64,000 nt of DNA, taken from assembly GCF_026013565.1 (NCBI RefSeq), contig NZ_JAPDOB010000001.1, positions 248,001-312,000 of the forward strand, written 5' to 3'. The translations under genes and the position numbers were made by a program. The stretch is from Sphingomonas arvum. GTDB taxonomy: Bacteria; Pseudomonadota; Alphaproteobacteria; Sphingomonadales; Sphingomonadaceae. The notes under the pieces are model-generated. The model searched no databases, was not told the origin of the DNA, and worked only from the letters and a program-made list of their open reading frames with translations. The first letter of the stretch is position 1. The number at the start of each line of letters is the position of its first letter. Below are positions 36,948 to 45,730 of the stretch, one piece after another.

Positions 36948-38219
36948 GTGCAACGTCTGACCGCTGGCGCCGCGTTCGCGGCGGCGCTGATCTCGCTCGT
37001 TCCCGCCGTCGCCAGCGCGGCGACGTCTGCCGAGCTGGCTCCGGCGGCCAGTGTCGAGCGCTTCATGGGCGCGCGCCGACAGCAGCCGCTGTGGCTGGCC
37101 GACCCAGCCGCAACCGAGCTGCTGGTCGACCGGCTGCGCACGGCTCGGCTCGACGGGTTCGCCCGCGGCCCCGAATTGGCCGAGGCAGCCCGTGCGGCCT
37201 TGGCAAAGGCGCGAACCGGCGACCGCCGCGCCGCGCGCGAGGCGGAGCGGCTGCTGACCTCTTCCTGGATCCTCTACGTCCAGGCGCTGCGCTGGCCGGC
37301 GAAGGGCGTCGAGTTCGCCGACCCCCGGCTCGCGCCAGCCATCCCGGTGGCGGCCGATGTGCTGCGCCAGCTCGCTGCCGCGCCTTCCCTAGCCAGCCAC
37401 GTCCGCGCGGTATCTACCGTGAACCCGACCTATGCCGCGCTCCGCGAAGCTGCGATTGCGGCCGGTGACGATCAGGCGGTGCTCGCCCGTTTGCGGCCGA
37501 ACCTCGACCGCGCGCGCATGCTTCCGGCAGACGGCCGGTTCATCCTGGTCGACCTCGCCAGCCAGCATCTCACCATGATGGAGGACGGCCAGGCGGTCGA
37601 CACCATGAAGGTGGTGGTCGGCAAGACGGAGATGCCCACGCCGCTACTGGCCGGGACCGTCGCCCGCGCGACCTTCAATCCCTACTGGAACATCCCGGTC
37701 GACCTAGTCGCGCACACCGTGGCGCCCGGCGTGCTCAAGAACGGCCTGCGCTGGTTCGCGGGCAAGCATTACGAGGCCCTCTCGGGCTGGGGCCCCGATG
37801 CCCAGGTGCTCGATCCCGCGCAGATCGACTGGCAAGCGGTCGCCGACGGCCGGACCGAGCTGCGCGTCCGCCAGCGGCCTGGCCGCGGCAACATGATGGG
37901 GGCGATGAAGTTCGAGTTCCCCAACACGCACGGCATCTACCTGCACGATACGCCGGAGCGCGCGCTGTTCGCGAAATCGGTGCGGACCTTCTCGTCAGGC
38001 TGCGTGCGGCTGGAGGATGCGGCGCGGCTCGGGCGCTGGCTGCTCGGGCGGGAGCCGGTGGCCGACAGCTCGCAGCCGGAACTGACGGTCGCGCTGCCCC
38101 GGCCGGTGCCGGTGTACATCACCTACCTGACCGCCAAGGTGGAGAACGGGCGACTGGCCTTCAGCGATGACATCTACGGCCTCGACGCCAAAGCGGAGCA
38201 GCGCCTCGCGAGCCAATAG
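36948..38219 (+). CDS. L,D-transpeptidase (YkuD family)
   Basis: A 423-residue exported protein. A signal peptide at about 1-24 and an N-terminal helical peptidoglycan-binding-like region precede the YkuD domain (about 190-365). The active-site pattern is complete: His in YLHDTPERALF and Cys352 in SSGCVRLED. It probably forms 3-3 cross-links or attaches proteins to peptidoglycan. GTG start with a weak ribosome site. Length and layout match the YcbB/LdtD-like group. Confidence 0.9.
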   Translation: MQRLTAGAAFAAALISLVPAVASAATSAELAPAASVERFMGARRQQPLWLADPAATELLVDRLRTARLDGFARGPELAEAARAALAKARTGDRRAAREAERLLTSSWILYVQALRWPAKGVEFADPRLAPAIPVAADVLRQLAAAPSLASHVRAVSTVNPTYAALREAAIAAGDDQAVLARLRPNLDRARMLPADGRFILVDLASQHLTMMEDGQAVDTMKVVVGKTEMPTPLLAGTVARATFNPYWNIPVDLVAHTVAPGVLKNGLRWFAGKHYEALSGWGPDAQVLDPAQIDWQAVADGRTELRVRQRPGRGNMMGAMKFEFPNTHGIYLHDTPERALFAKSVRTFSSGCVRLEDAARLGRWLLGREPVADSSQPELTVALPRPVPVYITYLTAKVENGRLAFSDDIYGLDAKAEQRLASQ

Positions 38220-38294
38220 CGCGCGGCCCCATTGCTCTTGCGCGCGGGAGCGCTTCTAAGTCGCCGGGCAGTTTTCGACCCGGAGTTGTCCCGC

Positions 38295-40223
38295 ATGAAG
38301 CTCAAGTCCCTGTTCCTGTGTTCGCTTGCCCTCGCCGCCGCCGGCGCCGCCCCGGCACAGCTGCTCCCGCCGCCGGGCGGCGACATTCCGGCCAAGTTCA
38401 CCCCGCCGACCGAGAACCGCGACTATGTGAAGCGCGAGGTGATGGTTCCGATGCGCGACGGCACCAAGCTGTTTACGGTGATCGTCATCCCCAAGGGCGC
38501 CACCAACGCGCCCATCGTGCTGACCCGCACGCCGTACAATGCGGCGGGCCGGGCCAAGCGGATGGACAGCCCGCGCATGCTCTCCACTCTGCCGCTGGCC
38601 GACGAGATCTTCGTGAAGGACGGCTACATCCGGGTCTACCAGGACATCCGCGGCAAATATGGCTCGGAAGGCGAGTATGTCATCACGCGCCCGGTGATCG
38701 GGTCCCTGAACCCGACCAAGGTCGACCATGTCACCGACGCCTACGACACGATCGACTGGCTGGTGAACAAGCAGAACGTGCCGGAATCGAACGGCCGGGT
38801 CGGTATGATCGGCTCGTCCTACGAGGGCTTCACGGTAGTCATGGCGCTCTTGAACCCGCACCCGGCGCTAAAGGTCGCCGCCCCGGAAAGCCCGATGATC
38901 GACGGCTGGATGGGCGATGATTGGTTCCACCATGGCGCCTTCCGCCTGGCCAACATCGGCTGGATCGGCAGCCAGACCGGCTACAAGGGCGCGGGCGACG
39001 CACCGCCGAGCGGCGGCTACGACGATTACGACAACTTCCGGACGGTCGGTTCGGCGAACGACTGGGCCAAGAAGTCCGGTTACGACCAGCTGCCTGTGTG
39101 GCAGCGGATCGTGGCGCATCCCGCCTATGACGAGTTCTGGCAGCCGCAGGCGCTGGACAAGCTGCTCGCGGCCAACCCGTCGAACGTGCCAACCCTGTGG
39201 GAGCAGGGGTTGTGGGACCAGGAAGACATGTACGGCGCCATCACGGCCTGGGAGGCGCTCAAGGCCAAGGGCAAGATGGGCAACAACTATCTGGTGATGG
39301 GCCCGTGGCGGCACAGCCAGGTCAATCGCGAAGGCCGCAGCCTCGGCCCGCTGCAATGGAATGGCGACACCGCCGCGCAATTCCGCGAGCAGATGGTCCT
39401 GCCCTTCTTCAACCAGTATCTGAAGGACGGCCCGGCCGTGCCCCTGCCGGCGGCGACCATCTACAACACCGGCGAGAACCATTGGGACCGGTTCAGCAGC
39501 TGGCCGCTCGCCTGCGAACAGGGCTGCGCCGCGCCGCTGACACCGCTCTACCTCGCGGCCAGTGGCTCGCTCGGCTTCGCCAAGGGTGCGAGCGGCGGGG
39601 ACAGTTACGTTTCCGATCCGGACAAGCCCGTGCCGCACCTGCCGCGTCCGGTGAACTTCGATGACGGACGCTGGGGCGACTGGCTGGTCAGCGACCAGCG
39701 CCATGCGGACGGCCGACCCGACGTGATGACCTACACGACGCCCGTGCTGACCGCGCCGGTGCGGGTGTCGGGCGCCCCAATCGCCGACCTGTTCGCCAGG
39801 ACCACCGGCACCGACGGCGACTTCGTGGTCAAGGTGATCGACGTCTACCCGGAAGAGGTTGCAACCGACCAGAAGATGGGCGGCTACCAGCTGCCGATCA
39901 GCCTCGACATCTTCCGCGGCCGGTATCGCAATAGCTTCGCCAAGCCGACTGCCATTCCGGCCGACAAGGTCCAGCGCTACCGCTTCCGCCTGCCGACGGT
40001 GAACCACGTGTTCCAGCCCGGACACCGGATCATGGTGCAGGTGCAGTCGAGCCTGTTTCCGCTCTACGACCGCAATCCGCAGACCTTCGTCCCCAACATC
40101 TTCCTGGCGAAGAAGGGCGACTACCGGAAGGCGACGGTCACGCTGGAGCGCGGCGGCAACCAGGCCAGCGCGGTGTGGCTGCCGGTCGTGCCGGTCAACC
40201 AGCAGACCGCCATGGTGCGCTAG
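38295..40223 (+). CDS. CocE/NonD hydrolase, probable alpha-amino acid ester hydrolase
   Basis: A 642-residue secreted serine hydrolase. Signal peptide about 1-21; alpha/beta-hydrolase nucleophile Ser175 in GSSYEGF; catalytic Asp followed by an acidic pair in GLWDQEDMYG; catalytic His in WRHSQ; C-terminal jelly-roll domain. The acidic cluster (GDDWFHHGAFR plus QED) is what alpha-amino acid ester hydrolases use to bind the substrate's amino group, separating them from cocaine esterases. Natural substrate unknown. It overlaps the convergent ABC-F gene by 4 nt. Confidence 0.88.
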   Translation: MKLKSLFLCSLALAAAGAAPAQLLPPPGGDIPAKFTPPTENRDYVKREVMVPMRDGTKLFTVIVIPKGATNAPIVLTRTPYNAAGRAKRMDSPRMLSTLPLADEIFVKDGYIRVYQDIRGKYGSEGEYVITRPVIGSLNPTKVDHVTDAYDTIDWLVNKQNVPESNGRVGMIGSSYEGFTVVMALLNPHPALKVAAPESPMIDGWMGDDWFHHGAFRLANIGWIGSQTGYKGAGDAPPSGGYDDYDNFRTVGSANDWAKKSGYDQLPVWQRIVAHPAYDEFWQPQALDKLLAANPSNVPTLWEQGLWDQEDMYGAITAWEALKAKGKMGNNYLVMGPWRHSQVNREGRSLGPLQWNGDTAAQFREQMVLPFFNQYLKDGPAVPLPAATIYNTGENHWDRFSSWPLACEQGCAAPLTPLYLAASGSLGFAKGASGGDSYVSDPDKPVPHLPRPVNFDDGRWGDWLVSDQRHADGRPDVMTYTTPVLTAPVRVSGAPIADLFARTTGTDGDFVVKVIDVYPEEVATDQKMGGYQLPISLDIFRGRYRNSFAKPTAIPADKVQRYRFRLPTVNHVFQPGHRIMVQVQSSLFPLYDRNPQTFVPNIFLAKKGDYRKATVTLERGGNQASAVWLPVVPVNQQTAMVR

Positions 40224-42085
40224 GCGGCCAGGCTCTCGGCCTGCTCGCTGGCTTCGAGCCAGCGAGCCTCGGCCCGCTCGAGCTCGGCCGCCAGCTTGGC
40301 CCGGCGCCGCGACAGTTCGCTCATCGGCAGCGCCGCGAGCTTCGGGTCGGCGCCTGCGGGATCGAACATCGCGCGGTCGAGGGCGGAGCATTCGGCGGCC
40401 AGCCGCTGGCTCTCGCGCTCGGCCTCCGACGCCGCCTTCTTCAGCGCCTTGGCCGCTTCGCGCGCCTTGGCCGCAGCCTTGCCGTCGACCTTGACCGCCT
40501 TGGGCTTGGCCGGCGAGCTCGGCTGGTTCCGGCCGAGCACGAAGTCGATATAGTCATCCATGCTGCCCGGGTAATCGGTCGCGGCGCCGCCTTCGACCAG
40601 CACCAGCCGGTCGGCCGTCAGTTCCACCATGTGGCGATCGTGGCTGATCAGGATGACGGCGCCGTCATAGTCGTTCAACGCCTGGACCAGCGCCTCGCGT
40701 GCATCGACGTCCAGGTGGTTGGTCGGCTCGTCGAGAATCAGCAGGTGCGGCGCGTTGCGGGTGATCAGCGCCAGCGCCAGCCGCGCCCGCTCTCCGCCCG
40801 ACAGCTTGTTCGCCGCCGTGGTCGCCTTGTCGCCGGAGAAGCCGAAGCGGCCGAGCTGCGCACGGACAGCGGCCGGGGTCTGCCCCTCCATGGCGCGGCT
40901 CATGTGCTGCAGCGGCGTGTCATCGCCGTGCAGCTCCTCCACCTGGTACTGAGTAAAATAGCCGACCTTCATCTTGCCCGATGCGACGACCTCGCCCTCC
41001 ATCGGGGCCAGTTGCGCCGCCAGCAGCCGCGCGAGGGTGGTCTTGCCGTTGCCGTTGCGGCCAAGCAGCGCGATGCGGTCGTCGGGATCAATCCTCAAGC
41101 CCAGCGAGCGCAGCACGGGCGTTTCGGCATAGCCCACCGCCGCCATTTCCAGTGTGATAAGCGGCGGTTTCAGCTCGGACGGGTTGGGAAAGGCAAAGCT
41201 GAGGCTGGGGTCGTCGGCCATCGCCGCGATTGGCTGCATCTTGGCCAGCATCTTGGCGCGTGACTGGGCCTGCTTGGCGGTCGACGCCCGCGCGCTGTTG
41301 CGAGCGATATAATCCTGCAGGCGCGCGCGCTGCGCATCCTGTGACGCCTTCGCCGCGGCAAGCTGCGCGGCGCGCTCGGCCCGCTGCCGCTCGAAATCAT
41401 CGTAGCCACCGGCGTAGAGCGTGATCTTGCCGCGCTCCAGGTGCAGGATGGTGTCGACCACGTTGTTCAGCAGGTCGCGCTCGTGGCTGATCACCACCAG
41501 CGTGCCCGGATAGCTCTTGAGGAAGTTCTCCAGCCACAGGGTCGCCTCGAGGTCGAGGTGGTTGGAGGGCTCGTCGAGCAGCAGTACGTCGGGTTCGGAG
41601 AACAGTAGCGCGGCCAACGCCACGCGCATCTTCCACCCGCCCGAGTAGCTGTCGAGCGGCCGCGCCTGCATTTCCTCGTCGAAGCCGAGGCCCAGCAGGA
41701 TGCGCGAAGCCCGCGCCGGCGCGCCATAGGCGTCAATCGCCAGCAGCCGCTCGTGCACATCGCCCAGCCGGTCCATGTCGGTGCAGGTCTCGGACTCGAC
41801 CATCAGCTCGGCCCGCTCCACGTCGGCGGCCAGAACCGTCTCGAACGGTGTGGCGGTGCCGCTCGGCGCTTCCTGCGCGATATAGCCAAGCCTGGTCCGC
41901 CGCGGCATGTCGACCTGGCCCTCGTCAGGATCCAGCTGCCCGATCATCACCTTCATCAGGGTGGACTTGCCCGCGCCGTTGCGCCCGATCAGCCCGACCC
42001 GGCTTCTAGGGCGGATGGCAGCGGTCGCGCGGTCGAGGATCGTACGCCCGCCGAGGCGCACCGTGATTCCGTTGATGGTCAGCAT
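40220..42085 (-). CDS. ABC-F ATPase (Uup/YheS-like)
   Basis: A 621-residue soluble protein with two ATP-binding cassettes and no membrane domain. Walker A sites are GRNGAGKST (about 35) and GRNGNGKTT; signatures are YSGGWKMRVALA and LSGGERARLALA; the linker between them is helical and charged; the C-terminal 100 residues are a coiled coil. ABC-F proteins act on the ribosome (rescue or translation tuning); some give antibiotic protection. Which role applies here cannot be read from sequence. It borders the tRNA-Gln integration site. Confidence 0.9.
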   Translation of the reverse strand: MLTINGITVRLGGRTILDRATAAIRPRSRVGLIGRNGAGKSTLMKVMIGQLDPDEGQVDMPRRTRLGYIAQEAPSGTATPFETVLAADVERAELMVESETCTDMDRLGDVHERLLAIDAYGAPARASRILLGLGFDEEMQARPLDSYSGGWKMRVALAALLFSEPDVLLLDEPSNHLDLEATLWLENFLKSYPGTLVVISHERDLLNNVVDTILHLERGKITLYAGGYDDFERQRAERAAQLAAAKASQDAQRARLQDYIARNSARASTAKQAQSRAKMLAKMQPIAAMADDPSLSFAFPNPSELKPPLITLEMAAVGYAETPVLRSLGLRIDPDDRIALLGRNGNGKTTLARLLAAQLAPMEGEVVASGKMKVGYFTQYQVEELHGDDTPLQHMSRAMEGQTPAAVRAQLGRFGFSGDKATTAANKLSGGERARLALALITRNAPHLLILDEPTNHLDVDAREALVQALNDYDGAVILISHDRHMVELTADRLVLVEGGAATDYPGSMDDYIDFVLGRNQPSSPAKPKAVKVDGKAAAKAREAAKALKKAASEAERESQRLAAECSALDRAMFDPAGADPKLAALPMSELSRRRAKLAAELERAEARWLEASEQAESLAA

Positions 42086-42134
42086 GGCGGCCGCTTACCA
42101 GCGAAACGTGGCAAGCCAAAGGCCAGAGGTGAAA

Positions 42135-42184
42135 TGGATGCCCGACGTGGATTCGAACCACGATTGACGGAGTCAGAGTCCGTC
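42135..42184 (-). other. tRNA-Gln(CTG) 3' fragment: integration (att) site remnant
   Basis: Read on the reverse strand this is the 3' two-thirds of a tRNA. It has the anticodon arm ACGGA-CTCTGAC-TCCGT (anticodon CTG), the T arm CGTGG-TTCGAAT-CCACG, the acceptor 3' strand TCGGGCA, a discriminator base and an encoded CCA. The D arm and the 5' acceptor strand (which would be TGCCCGA) are missing, and similarity stops at about 42184. A tyrosine integrase gene lies 58 nt away. This is the signature of attL/attR left when an element integrates at a tRNA 3' end. No intact copy is in the window. Confidence 0.85.
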
Positions 42185-42218
42185 CCGGTGCGTTGTTTTC
42201 ATTGCTAAATCCGGTGCC

Positions 42219-42240
42219 GTGTTGCACCTGTGTTGCATCG
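42219..42240. repeat. Two tandem 11-bp repeats beside the integrase
   Basis: GTGTTGCACCT is followed directly by GTGTTGCATCG, sharing GTGTTGCA with an 11-bp (one helical turn) period, between the att fragment and the integrase stop. They are candidate arm-type integrase binding sites. Confidence 0.5.
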
Positions 42241-42242
42241 GA

Positions 42243-43352
42243 CTAGCCAATCAGCGCCTTCTCAATGGCGGCCGCAACGCTGCTGTCTCGCTCCACTGCC
42301 TCGAACAGATGCCCATAGGTATCGAAGGTCACTTGGATCGAATGATGCCCTAGCCAGGTCTGCACCCGCTTGGCGTCTACTCTTTGCTCGATCCACAGCG
42401 AAGCGGCGGCGTGGCGCAGGTCGTGCAGCCCTAGCGGAGCGACCTTAGCGGCTCCCAGGAGCGGCTGGAGCACGTTGAGGCTCATGTAGCGGTGGGACAT
42501 GACCTTGCCCCCTACGGACGGGAAAACCAGGTCCAGTTCTGTCGCCCGGCAAGCCAGCTTCCAAGTCTTCAGCGCGGTCAGCGCGGAAGGGGGCAGGGGC
42601 ACCGTGCGACGGCTGGAGGCAGACTTGGGTGCTCCGATCTTGCCTTTGGCGTCGGCTCGCTGGCTGATCGTGACGCTTGCGCCTTTCAGGTCCAGCCCGC
42701 TCCAGGCCAGTCCGCGCAGCTCAGAGGCTCGCAGGCCACCGAACAGCGCCAACATGACCAATGCCTGACCTTGTGCGTCTCCGGCGCCCTCAGCAGCCCT
42801 GAGAAGCGCCCTTAGAGAGGCCTTGGACGGGATCACGGCTTTGGCCCTCTGCCGCGCCGCGCGCTTCACCTTCACGTTCCTGGCGACATTCTGAGCCACC
42901 TGGCCACGGCGCTGTGCCTCCGAGATGATGGAGGACAATGAGCGGAGCACACGGATGGCCATTGGACGGGAGAGCTTGTCCACCAGCTGGTCGCGATATC
43001 CTTCCACCATGGGGGTGGTCAGCTGAGAAAGCCTCTTGGATCCGCAGAGTGGAACGAGGTGCAGCCGGGCGTGCTGGTCGTAGGCTGCGATCGTGGTGGG
43101 CTCCAAGCCGTCCCGCCGGCCTCGCTCGATCCATTGCTCAGCAGCTTTGGCAACCGTGATGCTTTGGCTGTCTGCGGTGTGGGTGCCCTGTGAGACGTGC
43201 CAGGCCGCTTGAGTTAGCCAGGCTTCCGCATCCTTCTTGCGGGCGAACTGCTTGCCGCGCCGCTTGCCGGCGTTGTCGCGGTAATCGACCAGCCAGGCCG
43301 TGTGCTGCTCGCTGCTCGTGTCAGTCCATGTGCGCTTACGGATTGCTGTCAC
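42243..43352 (-). CDS. Tyrosine-family site-specific integrase
   Basis: Phage-type integrase of 369 residues. An N-terminal AP2-like arm-binding region and a SAM-like core-binding domain (about 60-155) precede the catalytic domain with Arg208 (GGLRASEL), His310-x-x-Arg313 (HDLRHAAAS), His336 (LGHHS) and nucleophile Tyr346 (DTYGHLF). GTG at 43352 is preferred because AGGAGG ends seven nt upstream; a TTG at 43358 would sit too close to it. It presumably catalysed insertion at the adjacent tRNA-Gln fragment. Slightly AT-richer than the core genes. Confidence 0.93.
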   Translation of the reverse strand: MTAIRKRTWTDTSSEQHTAWLVDYRDNAGKRRGKQFARKKDAEAWLTQAAWHVSQGTHTADSQSITVAKAAEQWIERGRRDGLEPTTIAAYDQHARLHLVPLCGSKRLSQLTTPMVEGYRDQLVDKLSRPMAIRVLRSLSSIISEAQRRGQVAQNVARNVKVKRAARQRAKAVIPSKASLRALLRAAEGAGDAQGQALVMLALFGGLRASELRGLAWSGLDLKGASVTISQRADAKGKIGAPKSASSRRTVPLPPSALTALKTWKLACRATELDLVFPSVGGKVMSHRYMSLNVLQPLLGAAKVAPLGLHDLRHAAASLWIEQRVDAKRVQTWLGHHSIQVTFDTYGHLFEAVERDSSVAAAIEKALIG

Positions 43353-43354
43353 TC

Positions 43355-43990
43355 TCAATCCTCCTGAGCGTGGATGATGGGATCAGCCCAAGCGGCAACG
43401 GCTGCGTAGAAATCGGACATGCGCTCCTCAGTTGTGGACGGCAGCCAGATGGCGAGTCTCGCTAGAAGCGTGCTGACACTGAAGAACGACATGCGCGGCA
43501 CCCCATGAGTGAACCACTCCCTGAAGCTCTCGAGAATTTGGCCCAGCCCCGCGTAGAAGAAGGTTTGACTCGCCCAGTCGACTTGGTCCGGCGGATCTGT
43601 GAGGTCGTTGAGGTTGTGGGGATCGCAGTAAAGGAAGATCGGGTTCTCGATCCTCGTTGACTCGCCCTGTGCGGTCTCCGTGAGAGCTGGTGGCACACCT
43701 TTCGAAGCAGCCATATGCGCCGCCATGGCGACAGCGTGCATGTCGTCTTGAACCACACCAATCGCCCTTTCAGGAGTGAGCCCCAGCTGGTTGAGCTCTA
43801 GGACCACCCCTAGAAGAAACAGGTCACTGGCGCTGTAGGTGGCTGCACGTCCACGACCTGTGTTGATGCCCGGCAGAAAGTTGAGACGCTGGACGTGCTT
43901 CAGGCGGTGCCTAAATGCGGATCTACGGTCAGCACTAATGCTGTGCGCTCCAGCCAACGCACCTTCAACCTGAGCAAAGCTGAGCTGCAC
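43355..43990 (-). CDS. MerR-like putative regulator of the integrated element
   Basis: A 211-residue protein that I do not recognise by name. Residues about 25-75 (FRHRLKHVQRLNFLPGINTGRGRAATY, in two pieces, then SASDLFLLGVVLELNQLGLTP) resemble a MerR-like winged helix-turn-helix. The C-terminal half is unassigned. GTG 43990 is supported by GGAGG four nt upstream. It lies two nt before the integrase and diverges from a small excisionase-like gene, a repressor-like position. Confidence 0.6.
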   Translation of the reverse strand: MQLSFAQVEGALAGAHSISADRRSAFRHRLKHVQRLNFLPGINTGRGRAATYSASDLFLLGVVLELNQLGLTPERAIGVVQDDMHAVAMAAHMAASKGVPPALTETAQGESTRIENPIFLYCDPHNLNDLTDPPDQVDWASQTFFYAGLGQILESFREWFTHGVPRMSFFSVSTLLARLAIWLPSTTEERMSDFYAAVAAWADPIIHAQED

Positions 43991-44022
43991 GAAACCTCCG
44001 GAAACAACTGATAGCGTAGCGA

Positions 44023-44069
44023 TGCTCTTTGAACTTGACGGCACCGAATTGCAATGGCATGAAAGAGCA
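44023..44069. promoter_or_regulatory. Switch region with inverted repeat and candidate promoter
   Basis: The 8-bp arms TGCTCTTT (44023-44030) and AAAGAGCA (44062-44069) flank a candidate forward promoter: TTGACG at 44035-44040, 17-nt spacer, CATGAA at 44058-44063. The region separates two divergent regulator genes, as in phage lysogeny switches. The -10 is a weak match, so the promoter itself is tentative. Confidence 0.45.
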
Positions 44070-44097
44070 ACGATGCACTTTCGCGGAGGTTGACCTT

Positions 44098-44274
44098 ATG
44101 CTTTCAGATGACCTGCTGAGCGGCGGTGCCGCTATCGCCAGCTACATCGGAGTGTCCGAGCGGGCAGCTTGGCACATGATCTACCAGGGTCAGATACCAA
44201 TCGTTAGACGCGGGCGGAAAGTGTTCGCACGTAAGACGGAGTTGGACCGCGCCTTCAGTTCGCAGGCCGCCTGA
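44098..44274 (+). CDS. Excisionase-like small helix-turn-helix protein
   Basis: A 58-residue protein: 'GAAIASYIGVSERAAWHMIYQGQIP' forms a MerR/excisionase-type helix-turn-helix and 'VRRGRKVFARKTELDRAF' the wing. ATG 44098 has GGAGG eight nt upstream; longer in-frame starts (to 44029) overlap the switch region and are less likely. Position next to the integrase suggests recombination directionality factor or transcription control. Confidence 0.75.
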   Translation: MLSDDLLSGGAAIASYIGVSERAAWHMIYQGQIPIVRRGRKVFARKTELDRAFSSQAA

Positions 44275-44287
44275 GAGGCGATGGCGC

Positions 44288-45040
44288 TTGGGGCGGGGTA
44301 AACCGAAGTCCGATCACCGGGCGGAGACGCGAGGGGGCAGGTGGGGTGGCCTGCCGCTCTGCGTCTCCGAAACCTTCCCGAAGAAGAAGCTCAGCGTATG
44401 GGCACGGGCAGTCCTGATCGAGCTGGTGGCCGAGATGAACGGCTACAACAACGGCAAGATCGTGCTGAGCGTGCGGCAGCTGGCCGAGCGGCTCTGCACC
44501 ACCAATCAGGCTCGCATCACCGAAGCGCTCAGTGAGCTGATCCATCACGGCTACATCGACGTAACTGTCGAGGGAAGGTGGAAGGAGCGAATGGCGAGGC
44601 AGTACCGCCTAACCTTCGTCAATACTGGCACGCCAGGACACTACGTTCCCGCGACGCATGAGTACCTGCACACCCCCAACGAGAGATATTCGAGGGGGAA
44701 AGATGCCTCAGCAAAGAAACCCCGCTTTGCTGAACGTGCCTCAGCAGGAACGCTCGGCCTTGCTATTGATGCCTCAGCAGTAAACCCCTCGCTCGCACTA
44801 CGTAGTAGGGGAAACGTCCCTGCTGAACATGCCTCAGCGCTTATAAGTGAGCCATACCTAGGCGCCGCTAGCGACCGTGCGACCAACCTGATTGCGGGAC
44901 CTTGGCGGGTGTTGGCCTGTGAGCGGTGCGGTGATGCTTTCCCACCCGCTGGACGAGGCCAGCCCAAGCGCTTCTGCTCCGAGACCTGTCGGAGACGGGC
45001 TGAGACACAGCGACGCCGTGATCGGCAGGCCTCAGCCTGA
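44288..45040 (+). CDS. Winged-helix protein with C-terminal Cys4 knuckle (replication-initiator-like)
   Basis: A 250-residue protein. About 35-110 is a winged helix (LSVWARAVLIELVAEMNG; LSVRQLAERLCTTNQARITEALSEL; HHGYIDV), reminiscent of plasmid or phage replication/repressor proteins. The middle is a low-complexity Ala/Ser linker (about 125-205). The C-terminus holds CERC...CSETC, then RRRAETQRRR. TTG start at 44288, 14 nt after the previous gene. Function not known to me. Confidence 0.65.
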   Translation: MGRGKPKSDHRAETRGGRWGGLPLCVSETFPKKKLSVWARAVLIELVAEMNGYNNGKIVLSVRQLAERLCTTNQARITEALSELIHHGYIDVTVEGRWKERMARQYRLTFVNTGTPGHYVPATHEYLHTPNERYSRGKDASAKKPRFAERASAGTLGLAIDASAVNPSLALRSRGNVPAEHASALISEPYLGAASDRATNLIAGPWRVLACERCGDAFPPAGRGQPKRFCSETCRRRAETQRRRDRQASA

Positions 45041-45160
45041 TGCGCCCGAACAAAAAACCTCCAGTTAGCGATAACAGCAAGGTCCACCACCGCTGTCCCG
45101 ACCAGGGGGCTCCAGGATCTCCATACCCCCCTCTCACGGACAGCGGCTGCGAACGAAAGT

Positions 45161-45541
45161 TTGCACGTCCACGGTTCAGATTTCGACGCCCCACATTGCG
45201 AACGCTGCGAGCTCCCGCTCGATGATCGCCGCAAGCACGTTGCCCTGTACTCAAGCATGCCAGGCAAGCGCTACTGCTCGGAGCTGTGTCGCAAGGCCGC
45301 TGAGGTGGCGCGGTATCGCGAGCGCATGGCTTCGGCCGGATCAGCAGGCAGGCAGGCAGTTACCCTCCTTCGACAAGGATGGGAGGGGGTGAGCCAATCT
45401 CTTCGATCGGCAAAGCGGACAGCGGCGCTGAACCGTGACGATATCGCTATTACAGTTTTTCGCCCGCGTACGCGCGGGCGCACGCGCGCGAGGGTTGCAA
45501 AGCTGCACCGGCGATCGGCCAATCATAGGGATGGTAACTAA
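45161..45541 (+). CDS. Small Cys4 zinc-knuckle protein (start uncertain)
   Basis: A frame of up to 126 residues. Residues about 12-50 contain HCERC, KRYCSELCRKAAEVARYRERM, the same CxxC/CxxxC-plus-basic-helix pattern as the C-terminus of the preceding gene product. The TTG at 45161 has no good ribosome site, and the frame is open further upstream without an ATG, so the true start is unresolved. It might be a degraded or frameshifted paralogue. The 45542-45730 stretch after it shows no gene. Confidence 0.45.
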   Translation: MHVHGSDFDAPHCERCELPLDDRRKHVALYSSMPGKRYCSELCRKAAEVARYRERMASAGSAGRQAVTLLRQGWEGVSQSLRSAKRTAALNRDDIAITVFRPRTRGRTRARVAKLHRRSANHRDGN

Positions 45542-45730
45542 GCACACCCCTGCCGTCTCCATTCGAGTGCAGGCGTCAGCATGGATTGAAATCACAAGGT
45601 TACAGACGCGGATCGACCGTCCGATAAGCGCCCCTCTCGGACATCCAGGAGGTTCTCGCGATCACCCGCAAGCGGACGTTCTCTTGAAAGATTTGAGAAC
45701 GCCCGCGTAACCGGTCTCGACTGGTGGAGC

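Noticed and set aside
34955-37468. Forward open frame of 837 codons
   Set aside because: It covers typA on the opposite strand; typA has all GTPase motifs, and the frame's product is His/Arg/Asp-rich noise.
42135-42220. A complete tRNA-Gln gene
   Set aside because: The 5' acceptor strand and D arm are absent; the sequence beyond 42184 cannot supply TGCCCGA at the required position.
45040-45225. 61-codon ORF starting at the stop of the winged-helix gene
   Set aside because: Pro/Arg-rich without motif and overlapping the better Cys4 frame at 45161; it could at most be a frameshifted 5' end of that gene.
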